Positions 29,782 to 39,508 of a DNA stretch of 64,000 nt are shown here, piece by piece. Positions within the stretch are counted from its first letter, which is position 1. Every line of letters starts with the position of its first letter. The notes under the pieces were generated by a model. The model did no database searches. It was not told the DNA's origin and saw nothing but the letters and a program-made list of their open reading frames with translations. This stretch comes from Nocardioides antri (GTDB lineage: Bacteria > Actinomycetota > Actinomycetes > Propionibacteriales > Nocardioidaceae), in assembly GCF_008373765.1 (NCBI RefSeq), contig NZ_VUJW01000003.1, forward strand, positions 558,001 to 622,000, written 5' to 3'. The position numbers and the translations under genes are program-made.

Positions 29782-31077
29782 TCACCTGCGTCGATGGAAC
29801 CGGACATCGCCGTTGGGGAGCTTGTCTCCGGCGAATCTTCGGTCGTGGGCGCGGTGGTGGTGCCAGGAGCACAGGAGTACGCCGTCGGCGAGGTCGGTCT
29901 TCCCGCCCTGTGACCAGGGCTGCTGGTGGTGGGCTTCGCACCAGGTCGCGGGGATCGAGCAGCCCTCCGCGCGACAGCGTTGGTCCCGGAGCCGCAGCGC
30001 CTTGCGCTGGGCTGGAGTGAACAGGCGGCGGGTGCGGCCGAGGTCGAGGATCTCGCCCTTCCCGCCGAGGACCACGGGGATGATCTGCGCGTTGCACGCG
30101 ACCCGCCGCGCTTGGGTGGCGGACAGGTTGTCACCGCAGGAGAGGTCTCCGTCCAGCAGGCCGGCGGTCGCCAGGTCGGTCTTCAAGGCGTCCAGGGAGA
30201 GGGTGACCATCACCGTCGTCGCATCCCCGCCGTGGGCGGGGAGCTGGTCGGGGTCGAGGTGCTCGAGCAGAGCACAGAACGCCTGGCCGAGCCTGCGGGG
30301 GTAGGGGATCCGGTCCTCCTCCCCGGACACGGCGTCGTCGGCCTTGCGGGGTGAGGTGAACGCCTCTAGGTAGGTCCGCAACCGCGCCGCGTGCGCGTCC
30401 GGGATCACCCCCGAGACCCGGGTGGACCCCTCACCCAGCGGCCGCAGGGACAGCCGGCACTTCTCCCGGGCGTGGCGTTCCTCGTCCTCCAGCCGCTTGG
30501 CCTCCTCGGCCTCGGCGATCTCCGGGGCGACCACGTCCAGGATGTGCCGGGCCAAACGGCGCAGCTCGCTGGGTCTGAACTCCCGCGCGTACGCGACCAG
30601 CTGCTCCTCGGCCTGTGCCAGCACCTCCGGACCGACCCGGGCCGGCAACGCCTCCAGACCGGCGACGATCACCCGCGCCTGCTCGGCCGACACCACCCCG
30701 GCGGCCATCCCGGAACGCACCCGCTCCCACCGGCAGTCCAGCGCCTTCGCTAGCGCCTGCTCACCCCGCAGCCCCGCGGAGTCGGCCTGCGTCCGCGACG
30801 CCAGCCACGCCGCCACATCCCGCGCGCCGTCGCCCTCGGCGACGTCGGCCGACGCGGCCATCACCCGCAGCCTCAGCTCAGCCAGCCTCCGCTCGGCATC
30901 GGTGAGCGCCAGCAGGGCGGCGCGCTTGTCGGCGGGGCTCATGTACACCGCCGGCACCTCCGCGACCTCCGCGAGCACGGTGGAGAGCTGGTCGGCGCAG
31001 GCCGTGATCGGGTGCGGCTGGGGCATCAGCTGCGCGACCACGGCACCTCCCGAGACAACCATCGACGTTGAGTTCAT
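29782..31077 (-). CDS. DUF222 plus HNH endonuclease-like protein (13E12 family), intact
   Basis: 431 residues. An N-terminal alpha-helical DUF222 domain (about 20-300) contains LRGEQALAKAL, GVVSAEQARVIVAGLEALP and FRPSELRRLARHI. A C-terminal HNH domain follows: RDQRCRAEGCSIPATWCEAHHQQPW, GVLLCSWHHHRAH with the Cys4/His cluster. ATG 31077 is used; the frame continues to 31167 through the palindromic repeat, which is not protein-like. These 13E12-type genes are multicopy in actinobacteria and unlike most HNH genes travel with palindromic repeats. Function unproven; homing-type spread is suspected. Confidence 0.82.
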   Translation of the reverse strand: MNSTSMVVSGGAVVAQLMPQPHPITACADQLSTVLAEVAEVPAVYMSPADKRAALLALTDAERRLAELRLRVMAASADVAEGDGARDVAAWLASRTQADSAGLRGEQALAKALDCRWERVRSGMAAGVVSAEQARVIVAGLEALPARVGPEVLAQAEEQLVAYAREFRPSELRRLARHILDVVAPEIAEAEEAKRLEDEERHAREKCRLSLRPLGEGSTRVSGVIPDAHAARLRTYLEAFTSPRKADDAVSGEEDRIPYPRRLGQAFCALLEHLDPDQLPAHGGDATTVMVTLSLDALKTDLATAGLLDGDLSCGDNLSATQARRVACNAQIIPVVLGGKGEILDLGRTRRLFTPAQRKALRLRDQRCRAEGCSIPATWCEAHHQQPWSQGGKTDLADGVLLCSWHHHRAHDRRFAGDKLPNGDVRFHRRR

Positions 31078-31126
31078 AATAGAACATCTGTCCGAGCCGA
31101 ACAAGCGCATCCACAGGACATCCGGG

Positions 31127-31172
31127 GGTGGTTTCGAGGCTCGGCGCTGGCGCGCCTCGCACCTCAACCACC
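31127..31172 (+). repeat. 46-bp HNH-associated palindromic repeat, copy 1
   Basis: GGTGGTT...AACCACC ends enclosing an imperfect palindrome with core GGCGCTGGCGCGCC. It matches 48633-48678 with a single difference, and the reverse complement of 47152-47196 with about five. It sits 50 bases upstream of the intact DUF222-HNH gene, pointing away from it. Confidence 0.9.
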
Positions 31173-31180
31173 GGCGCCAG

Positions 31181-31218
31181 GGTCCGAGACGGTCGCTGCG
31201 CGACCTCTTCGACCAACG
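31181..31218 (+). repeat. Second REP-like palindrome beside the HNH gene
   Basis: An imperfect palindrome, GGTCCGAGACGGTCGCTGCG followed by CGACCTCTTCGACCAAC, in which GGTCG...GCGACC forms the inner stem. From general knowledge this resembles a GGTTTCGAGACGGTCGCTGC-type repeat frequent in Nocardioides genomes. It lies 13 bases past the hspR stop and may terminate the dnaK operon. Confidence 0.6.
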
Positions 31219-31230
31219 GTCGGCGGACTC

Positions 31231-31674
31231 TCAGGGGCGGCGGCGCCAGACGACGATGGACTGGGCCGGCGTCGGGGGGCGCACGGCGGGGAGCTTGTTG
31301 TCGCCCGACCGGGTGGCCGCGAGGGCCTGCCGGAGCGCCTCGTGGGCGGCGTCGAGCTCGGCGAGGAGCTCGTCGCGCTGGGCACGCAGGGTCGCCACTG
31401 CGGACTCGAGCTCGAGGATCCGGCGGACACCCTCGATGCCGATGCCCGAGCTGGTCAGCTCGGCGATCTCCCGGAGGTGTTCGATGTCGCGGTAGGAGTA
31501 GCGCCGTCCACCGCCAGGCGTCCGGCCGGGGGTGATCAGGCCCAGCCGCTCGTAGGTCCGCAGGGTCTGCGGGTGCAGCCCGCTGAGCTCGGCGGCCACG
31601 CTGATCACGAAGACCGGGGCCTCGGGCGGCGGGGGTTCGGCACCAGGACGAGGTCGCGTCGGCATCGGCGTCAC
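31231..31674 (-). CDS. hspR: Heat-shock repressor HspR (MerR family)
   Basis: 147 residues. After a Pro-rich leader, FVISVAAELSGLHPQTLRTY and ERLGLITPGRTPGGGRRYSY form the MerR winged-helix, followed by DIEHLREIAELTSSGIGIEG and a coiled coil (LRAQRDELLAELDAAHEAL). HspR binds HAIR operators with DnaK as co-repressor and shuts off the dnaK operon and clpB. Its start overlaps the dnaJ stop by four bases as last gene of the operon. Both HAIR sites it should bind are in this window. Confidence 0.95.
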   Translation of the reverse strand: MTPMPTRPRPGAEPPPPEAPVFVISVAAELSGLHPQTLRTYERLGLITPGRTPGGGRRYSYRDIEHLREIAELTSSGIGIEGVRRILELESAVATLRAQRDELLAELDAAHEALRQALAATRSGDNKLPAVRPPTPAQSIVVWRRRP

Positions 31675-32861
31675 TGCTCCGCGTTGCTGAAGAGACCGGC
31701 CCGCAACGGCGCGTCAGCGGTGGCGGCGGCGTAGGCCTCGAGCGCCTTCCGCGCGTCCTCGGAGAGCGTGGCGGGCACCTGGACCTCCACCGTGGCGAGC
31801 AGGTCGCCGTGGCCGCCGCCCGGCTTCGGTGCGCCCTTGCCGCGCACCCGGAAGGTGCGCCCGTTGGGCGTGCCGGGCGGGATCTTGAGGGTGACCGGCG
31901 GCCCGCCGAGGGTGGGCACCTTCACCGCAGCGCCGAGGGCGGCCTCGGCGAAGGAGACGGGTACGTCGATGGTGAGGTGGTCGCCCTTGCGGCCGAACAC
32001 CCGGTCCGGGGTGACCCTGACCGTGACGTAGAGGTCGCCGGCGGGTCCGCCCCGCTCGCCCGGCGCGCCCTTGCCGCGCAGCCGGATCCGCTGGCCGTCC
32101 CTGACGCCGGCCGGCACCTTCGCCTGGATGGTGCGGGTCGCGCTCCCGCGGCCGCTGCCGTGGCAGGTCGGGCACGCCTCGTCGTAGACGAGCTGCCGGC
32201 CACCGCATCCGGGGCAGGTCTCGTTCATCGAGAAGGCGCCGCCGACCGACGCGACCACGAAGCCGGTGCCGTCGCAGGTCGGGCAGCGGTGCGGACTCGT
32301 GCCCGGCTTGCCGCCGGTGCCCGCGCAGGTCGCGCAGGCGGCGTCGGAGGCGAGCCGCAGCGAGACGGTCACGCCCTCGAGCGCGTCGATGAGCCCGACG
32401 GTCGCCGTGGTCTCGAGGTCGGCCCCCCGCCGCGGCCGCGGCTGCTGCCGACGACCGCCACCGCCGAAGCCGATGAAGTCGCCGAACAGGTCGCCGAAGC
32501 CGCCGGCTCCGCCGGGCCGGTCGCCGAACAGGTCCTCGACGTTGATGCCGCCGGGGAACCCGCCGCCGCCCGCGGGGAAGCCGCGACCCGACCCGAAGAG
32601 CTCGCGCGCCTGGTCGTACTTCTTGCGCTTCTCGGGGTCGCCGAGGACGTCGTAGGCCTCGGCGACCTTCTTGAACTTCTCGTGCTTCTGCGCGGCGTCC
32701 GGGGCATCCTTCACAGCGTCGGGATGGTTGGCGCGCGCGAGCTTGCGATAGGCCTTCTTGATCTCGTCCGCGCTCGCGGTCTTGGCGACGCCCAGCTCCT
32801 TGTAGAAGTCCTTGGTCGCCCAGTCCGCACGGATGCCGCCACCGTTGCCGGCCTCACTCAT
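31671..32861 (-). CDS. dnaJ: Molecular chaperone DnaJ
   Basis: 396 residues. J-domain KDFYKELGVAKTASADEIKK with HPD (RANHPDAV), then a long Gly/Phe-rich linker. Four CxxCxGxG zinc modules follow (CATCAGTGG, CPTCDGTGF, CPGCGGRQ, CPTCHGSG); the third lacks the final Gly-x-Gly pattern. The two substrate-binding beta domains end the chain. It stimulates DnaK ATPase and delivers substrates. 39 bases follow grpE; it overlaps hspR by four. Confidence 0.96.
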   Translation of the reverse strand: MSEAGNGGGIRADWATKDFYKELGVAKTASADEIKKAYRKLARANHPDAVKDAPDAAQKHEKFKKVAEAYDVLGDPEKRKKYDQARELFGSGRGFPAGGGGFPGGINVEDLFGDRPGGAGGFGDLFGDFIGFGGGGRRQQPRPRRGADLETTATVGLIDALEGVTVSLRLASDAACATCAGTGGKPGTSPHRCPTCDGTGFVVASVGGAFSMNETCPGCGGRQLVYDEACPTCHGSGRGSATRTIQAKVPAGVRDGQRIRLRGKGAPGERGGPAGDLYVTVRVTPDRVFGRKGDHLTIDVPVSFAEAALGAAVKVPTLGGPPVTLKIPPGTPNGRTFRVRGKGAPKPGGGHGDLLATVEVQVPATLSEDARKALEAYAAATADAPLRAGLFSNAEQ

Positions 32862-32900
32862 CGCACACCTCCCTTCGTGTCACTCGCCTCGTCCCACCGA

Positions 32901-33547
32901 TCACTCCTCGACGGGGTCCACCACGAGGACCTGCGCCGCACGCACGACCCGGTCGCCGATCTTGTAGCCCGCCTTCGCGACCACCTTGCACGTGGTGACC
33001 TCGACCTCGGGGTCGGTGCCGATGTGCGACAGCGCCTCGTGGACGGTCGGGTCGAAGGCATCTCCGACCGCGCCGAACTTCACCATGCCCAGCCCGGCCA
33101 CGACGCGCTCGAGCTGCTCGGCGACGGCCTTGAAGCCTCCCTCGAGCGGCTCGTGGTCACGAGCGCGGTCGATGGTGTCGAGCACGTCGATGATCGGCGT
33201 GAGCGCGGCGTACGTCGCGTTCTCGCGCACCAGCTCCCGGTCGCGGTCGACCCGGCGCTTGTAGTTGAGGAACTCGGCCTGGAGCCGCTGGAGGTCGAGG
33301 GTCCGCTCCTCCAGCGCCATCTTCGTGACGGCCAGCTCGTCAGCCTCGGGCGTGGCCTCGGGCTCGACCACCGGCTCGGCCTCGACCTCGGGCTCCGGAG
33401 CCCCTTCGGTCCCGAGACGGACCTCCTCGACCTCCGGGGCCTCCTCGACGTCCTCGACCTGCGGGGCCTCCTCGACCTCCGGCTGCTCGTCGACCTCTTG
33501 CGTCGTGACCTCGTCCGGGATGACCTCGTCAGGCGTGTCGCCGTGGG

Positions 33548-33551
<4 letters not shown>
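32901..33551 (-). CDS. grpE: Nucleotide exchange factor GrpE
   Basis: 216 residues. A long acidic Glu/Pro-rich N-terminal stretch (residues 1-75) leads to the coiled-coil and beta domain: [59 protein letters not shown] and [20 protein letters not shown]. It releases ADP from DnaK. GTG 33551 overlaps the dnaK stop as GTGA, so translation is coupled. Confidence 0.95.
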
Positions 33552-35407
<1,856 letters not shown>

Positions 35408-35463
35408 GTTGTTGCTCCTCCGTTGCTCTGTGCGTGACCCTGGACCAGATGTCCAGCAAGTAA

Positions 35464-35484
35464 GTTGAGTCGCGTTGACTCAAG
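35464..35484 (-). promoter_or_regulatory. HAIR operator for HspR upstream of dnaK
   Basis: On the plus strand GTTGAGT-CGCGTTG-ACTCAAG. One arm is a perfect consensus half and the other differs at one base, with the exact 7-base spacer. Placed to overlap the dnaK promoter. Confidence 0.92.
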
Positions 35485-35569
35485 TCTGACACACGGTGCA
35501 ACGGGGTCGCCAGCCGGGTTGTTCCCCCCACGGGGAGACGGTACGCGGTCGTCGTGGCAGGCTCAGCGG

Positions 35570-36460
35570 ATGGCGGCAGGCCTGCGGCTCGGGAGGCGTG
35601 AGCTTCTCACCGGCGCGGTCGCGGCAGCGGTCGGGACGCTCGGCGGGTGCCGCCGCGCGCGCCCGCGCGACGTCGAGGTCGGCACGGCGATGCGGGCGGT
35701 CCACCACCTCGCCGGCGTCATCGGGCCGCGACCGGGGACGGAGCCGTCCTTCTTCCGCGCCGCGGACTGGGTCGCCGCCCGGTTCGAGGGCTGGGGCTGG
35801 CAGGTCGACCGGCAGCGGTTCCCGGTGCCGGCCGGCGTCTCGTGGGGCGTGCCCGTCGACGGGGGCGACTCGGTCAACCTGGTCGCGAGCCGGGGCGACG
35901 TACGGCCCGGGCGCCCGTGGCTCGCCGTCGGCGCCCACCTCGACACGGTCCCCCAGTCACCCGGGGCGGAGGACAACGCCTCCGGCATCGGCGTGCTGCT
36001 GGCCGTGGCGGAGGCGGTGACCGCCCGCCGGACCCGGCTGCCCGTCGTGCTGATCGCGTTCGGCGCCGAGGAGCCGCGGGGACCGACGGACGACGACCAC
36101 CACTACGGCTCGCGGGCGTACGTCGCCCGGCTCACCCCGGAGGAGCGGCGGACCCTGCGCGGGATGGTGTCGCTGGACCGGGTCGGCGTCGGCGGTGCGG
36201 TCGTGATCGGCAGCGCCGTGGAGGGCGACCCGCTGCGCGCCGAGCTGGTCCGGGCGGCCGAGCGGGTCGGGGCGCCGTACGTCGTGGAGAGCGGGCAGCG
36301 CTCGAGCGACCACTGGTCCTTCGTGCGGGACGGGCTGCCGGGCGTCCGGCTCGGGAGCACGTCGTACGCCGCCTACCACTCCGCAGCCGACGTCCCGTCG
36401 GTCGTGGATCGCCGCCAGCTGGAGCGGGCGGCGCGGGTGGTCGTCAGCTGGCTCCGCTGA
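35570..36460 (+). CDS. Exported M28-family metallopeptidase
   Basis: 296 residues. N-terminus GRRELLTGAVAAAVGTLGGC combines a twin-arginine-like start with a lipobox Cys, suggesting a Tat-exported lipoprotein. Zinc-peptidase elements follow: VGAHLDTVPQSPGAEDNASG (metal His and bridging Asp), LIAFGAEEPRG (catalytic Glu and metal Glu), SLDRVG (metal Asp position) and AYHSAADVP (metal His). An aminopeptidase or carboxypeptidase activity outside the membrane is expected. ATG 35570 is chosen; earlier in-frame codons lie in the dnaK promoter. Confidence 0.85.
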   Translation: MAAGLRLGRRELLTGAVAAAVGTLGGCRRARPRDVEVGTAMRAVHHLAGVIGPRPGTEPSFFRAADWVAARFEGWGWQVDRQRFPVPAGVSWGVPVDGGDSVNLVASRGDVRPGRPWLAVGAHLDTVPQSPGAEDNASGIGVLLAVAEAVTARRTRLPVVLIAFGAEEPRGPTDDDHHYGSRAYVARLTPEERRTLRGMVSLDRVGVGGAVVIGSAVEGDPLRAELVRAAERVGAPYVVESGQRSSDHWSFVRDGLPGVRLGSTSYAAYHSAADVPSVVDRRQLERAARVVVSWLR

Positions 36461-36466
36461 CGGGCC

Positions 36467-37813
36467 TCATCGATAGGGGCCGGTCGAGGCGTCGCGGACG
36501 TCGCCGAGGATGTCGGCCGCCCGGTCGCCCGTGACCCGTCGCGGGGCGAAGTCGACGGGGTCCATCGCGTAGGGCACGAGCCGCAGCGCCTTGAGCTCGC
36601 CCTCCCACCAGGTCGTCTCGAGCACGACTCCCTCGAGCGTCTCCTGCATGAAGTCCATGTCGAACACGAAGTTGCCCAGGGAGTGCAGCACCGGCACGCC
36701 GTCGACGACGTCGATCCCCTGCACCCAGTGCGGGTGCCCGCCGACGACCAGGTCGGCTCCGGCCGAGACGAGGTCCCGCGCGACCCGGCGCTGGATCGGC
36801 TCGGGCGTGTGGGTGTACTGCGTCCCCCAGTGCGGGAGCACGACGACCGCGTCGGCGAGCCGGTCGGCGCGGGCGACGATGCGCGCCACCCGGTCGAGGT
36901 CGGCCGGCACGAACGGTCCGGTCCGGGGCGGCATCCGCACCGAGAGCGCACCGGGAGTGCCGGCCGTCGCCGCCGGCGTCTCGCCGATGGCGTTGAACCC
37001 GACGAACGCGAACCGGGTGCCGCCCGCGTCGAGGACCACCGGCCGCGAGGCCTGCCGGAGCGTCGCACCGGCCCCGAACGGCTCGACCGGGCCCGCCGCC
37101 AGCAGGTCGACGGTCTCGACCAGGGCGCGCGGCCCGTAGTCGCCGACGTGGTTGTTGGCGAGCGACACGGCGTCGAAGCCGGCGCGACCCAGCACCCGCA
37201 CGAGCGAGCGGTCGCCGCCGAAGGAGTCGTCGCCCTGCGTGGGGCTGCCGGCGGTCGACAGCGTGCTCTCCAGGTTGCCGACCGTCAGGTCGGCGCGGCG
37301 CAGCAGCGGCGTCAGCGGCGCGAGGGCGGCAGCGGCGTCGGGCACCCCGCGCACGAGCATCAGGTCGCCGGCGACGGTCACGTGGGTCGCGTCGACGTGG
37401 TCGACGACCGGGTCGACGCCCGCGACGGCCGCCGCGACCACGGTCGGCCCGACCGCCTCGATCGGGACCACCGCGATCGTGCGCGGGTCCCGCTCGACCG
37501 CGCGGACGGAGCGCTCGGCGGCCGCGTCCTCACCGCGGACCACGCGGAGCCCGCGCCAGGTGTCGGTCGCGCCGGCGAGCAGCCGGTCGGACTCCTGCCG
37601 GCTCAGCCGCAGCTGCGGCCGGGCGGCGTGGCCGACGACCACGAGCTCCGCCGGCGGCGGTGCGGACGTGCCGGTCGGGACCGGGGAGCCGGCGGACGGC
37701 GAGCTGCCGCCCTGCACCGGGTCGACGTCCTCGACACATGCCGCGAGCATCGCCGGGACACCGAGCAGGAGCGCGGCGACGAGCGAGCGAACGTAGTACC
37801 GCCCCCGGGCCAT
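36467..37813 (-). CDS. CapA-family lipoprotein (PgsA-like metallophosphatase fold)
   Basis: 448 residues. The signal peptide ends LLLGVPAMLAACVED (lipobox). A first domain (60-150) resembles part of a substrate-binding fold. The CapA/PGA_cap domain then follows with VAGDLMLVRGV, VGNLESTLST, LANNHVGDYGPRALVET, VVLPHWGTQYTHTPEPIQRR and VVGGHPHWVQG, the calcineurin-like metal-binding order D...N...H...H. Such proteins are implicated in poly-gamma-glutamate or envelope polymer synthesis; no other pgs or cap gene is nearby, so the polymer is unknown. Confidence 0.82.
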   Translation of the reverse strand: MARGRYYVRSLVAALLLGVPAMLAACVEDVDPVQGGSSPSAGSPVPTGTSAPPPAELVVVGHAARPQLRLSRQESDRLLAGATDTWRGLRVVRGEDAAAERSVRAVERDPRTIAVVPIEAVGPTVVAAAVAGVDPVVDHVDATHVTVAGDLMLVRGVPDAAAALAPLTPLLRRADLTVGNLESTLSTAGSPTQGDDSFGGDRSLVRVLGRAGFDAVSLANNHVGDYGPRALVETVDLLAAGPVEPFGAGATLRQASRPVVLDAGGTRFAFVGFNAIGETPAATAGTPGALSVRMPPRTGPFVPADLDRVARIVARADRLADAVVVLPHWGTQYTHTPEPIQRRVARDLVSAGADLVVGGHPHWVQGIDVVDGVPVLHSLGNFVFDMDFMQETLEGVVLETTWWEGELKALRLVPYAMDPVDFAPRRVTGDRAADILGDVRDASTGPYR

Positions 37814-37843
37814 GGTCCACCGTACGGCGAACCGGCGGCCCCG

Positions 37844-38419
37844 TCAGCCGACGGTGACCGTGACCGGGTTCGACGCCTCGCCGGTGGCGTTGTCGATCAC
37901 CCGGAACTTGTTGACGCCGGTCAGCGCGGACTGGACGTAGGTGTTGAACTGCTCGCCGCTGACCGGGATGGTCGCGTCGAAGTCGGCCCACTGGCCGCCC
38001 TCGAGCCGTTGCACCTGGAGGATCGCGCCCTCGCCGCCGGGGTAGATCCCGGTGAGGTCGATCCGCTCGAAGTTGCCGACGGCGGTCTGGCCCGCCTGGA
38101 GCGTGATCGACTTCTCGGCCTTGGTGGTCTTGGTCTCGGACGGCTCCGGGTCGCCGGCGTCGGTCTCGGTCTCCTGGGCCTCCTCGGTCTCGAGCGTGAC
38201 CTGCGGCCCGTTGCCGGCCGTCTTCGACGGCCTCGGGATGATCGCCGACTCCTTGCCGGTGGCTCCGGCGGAGCTCGAGGAGTCGTCCCCGAGGCCGAGC
38301 ATGCGGGTGCCGACGAGCGCGACGCCTCCGAGGACCAGGCCGACCGCGAGCGAGACCGCGAGCAGGGCAACCAACCCGGACACCACCGGGTTGTCGGACT
38401 TCTCCTGCTCGTCGGTCAC
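37844..38419 (-). CDS. Single-pass membrane protein with acidic linker, unknown
   Basis: 191 residues: short cytoplasmic N-terminus, one helix (SGLVALLAVSLAVGLVLGGVAL), a Ser/Glu/Thr-rich linker, then a beta-rich C-terminal domain (TLQAGQTAVGNFERIDLTGI, ILQVQRLEGGQWADFDATI, GVNKFRVIDNATGEASNPVT) that looks Ig/FnIII-like. Topology suggests an extracellular domain. It lies downstream of the DUF385/NTF2-like operon. No family named. Confidence 0.6.
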   Translation of the reverse strand: MTDEQEKSDNPVVSGLVALLAVSLAVGLVLGGVALVGTRMLGLGDDSSSSAGATGKESAIIPRPSKTAGNGPQVTLETEEAQETETDAGDPEPSETKTTKAEKSITLQAGQTAVGNFERIDLTGIYPGGEGAILQVQRLEGGQWADFDATIPVSGEQFNTYVQSALTGVNKFRVIDNATGEASNPVTVTVG

Positions 38420-38476
38420 CGCGCCATTGTCACGGACCGGCGCAACCGGGACAAAACCCGCCGTCCGCGGGCGGTC

Positions 38477-38920
38477 TCAGAAGCCGCGGGTCCAGACGAG
38501 CTGCTCGTGCAGCCGCTGCGAACGCCAGCCGGCGCTCGTGCGGGTGAACGTGTGGTGGTAGAGCCCACCCACCTCGACCAGCCGCTCGCCGCCGGCCCCG
38601 TCAGGACCGTCGGCGACCAGCATCGGGTTGTGGAAGTACGCCGTCACCCGGGCCGCGTCCCGGGTGTTGGTGGCGAACGAGATCGCGACCTGCCCCAGCG
38701 TGTGCATCCGCTTCTTGGAGAACGCCGGGAGGTTCTCGGCCAGCCAGGCCTTGACGTCGGGATAGGTGCCGACGGTCCCACCGGTCTCGCTGTAGTCGAT
38801 CTGGGCGTCCGGCGTGAACACGGTGTCGAGCCGGTCCCACTCGCCCGTGTCGACCGCGATCGTGTAGCGGATCAGCGCGTCGTTGATCTCGGTCCGGTCA
38901 CTCAGCTCTGCCAGGTCCAT
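38477..38920 (-). CDS. NTF2/SnoaL-like protein
   Basis: 147 residues, one alpha+beta-barrel domain: LAELSDRTEINDALIRYTIA, VDTGEWDRLDTVFTPDAQID, GTYPDVKAWLAENLPAFSKK and GLYHHTFTRTSAGWRSQRLH are typical of SnoaL-like (PF13577) proteins, used as small-molecule isomerases, hydratases or binding folds. In steroid degraders related proteins include ketosteroid isomerase. It follows the DUF385 gene by 31 bases and so falls under the KstR-type operator at 39463. Confidence 0.8.
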   Translation of the reverse strand: MDLAELSDRTEINDALIRYTIAVDTGEWDRLDTVFTPDAQIDYSETGGTVGTYPDVKAWLAENLPAFSKKRMHTLGQVAISFATNTRDAARVTAYFHNPMLVADGPDGAGGERLVEVGGLYHHTFTRTSAGWRSQRLHEQLVWTRGF

Positions 38921-38951
38921 GACCCCACCCTCTCAACTCCCTTCCAACCGG

Positions 38952-39449
38952 TCAGCGCACCGGGTCGAGCACCACGACCGGGATCTCCCGGTCGGTCCAC
39001 GACTGGTAGCTCTCGAAGTCGGCGTACAGGTCGACCAGCCGCGGCCACAGCGCCGCCCGCTCGGCCGGGTCGGCCACGCGGGCCCGCACGCGGCGCTCAC
39101 GCTCGCCGCGGAGGCTGACCGTGGCCTCGGGGTGCGCCACCAGGTTGTGGAACCACTGCGGGTGCTTCGGCAGTCCGCCCTGGGAGCCGACGACCACCAG
39201 GCGCTCGCCGTCCTCGAGGTAGAGCAGGGGCGTGGTGAACGTCTTCCCGCTCTTGCGGCCGAGGTGGTCGAGCAGGAGCACCGGCACCGGTTTCTTCCAG
39301 CCGGCGCCGATCCGCCACTTGGAGCCGATCCGGCCGTTGGTGAGCCGGAAGACCGGCACGTGGGCGCGGGCGCCGTACTTGATGATCTTCGAGACGACCG
39401 GCGAGTCGAGCCCGGCCGGGCGTTCCTTTGCGTCAGGCACGAGCACCAC
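38952..39449 (-). CDS. DUF385 deazaflavin-dependent nitroreductase family protein
   Basis: 165 residues, split-barrel fold of the F420-binding Ddn/DUF385 family. Markers: LLLDHLGRKSGKTFTTPLLY, DGERLVVVGSQGGLPKHPQW and FHNLVAHPEATVSLRGE. These proteins use F420 to reduce enones, quinones or nitro groups. Three GTG codons (39449, 39446, 39440) compete as start. It is divergent from the luciferase-like gene with a KstR-type operator between; F420 use in both is a possible link. Confidence 0.85.
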   Translation of the reverse strand: MVLVPDAKERPAGLDSPVVSKIIKYGARAHVPVFRLTNGRIGSKWRIGAGWKKPVPVLLLDHLGRKSGKTFTTPLLYLEDGERLVVVGSQGGLPKHPQWFHNLVAHPEATVSLRGERERRVRARVADPAERAALWPRLVDLYADFESYQSWTDREIPVVVLDPVR

Positions 39450-39462
39450 TCTGGCAGAAATC

Positions 39463-39476
39463 TAGAACACGTTCTA
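39463..39476. promoter_or_regulatory. KstR-type operator, divergent
   Basis: TAGAACACGTTCTA, a perfect palindrome except for the central AC, matching the KstR pattern TnnAACnnGTTnnA recalled from mycobacteria and rhodococci. It lies 13 bases before the DUF385 start region and 32 before the luciferase-like gene, so it could control both directions. Confidence 0.7.
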
Positions 39477-39508
39477 TATTTCGACAGGCTCAATAACCGA
39501 AAGGCGCC

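Noticed and set aside
31127-31172. N-terminal extension of the intact HNH protein to 31167 (MRCEARQRRASKPPP)
   Set aside because: The same peptide arises wherever the palindromic repeat occurs (also near 48673), so it is repeat DNA and not protein.
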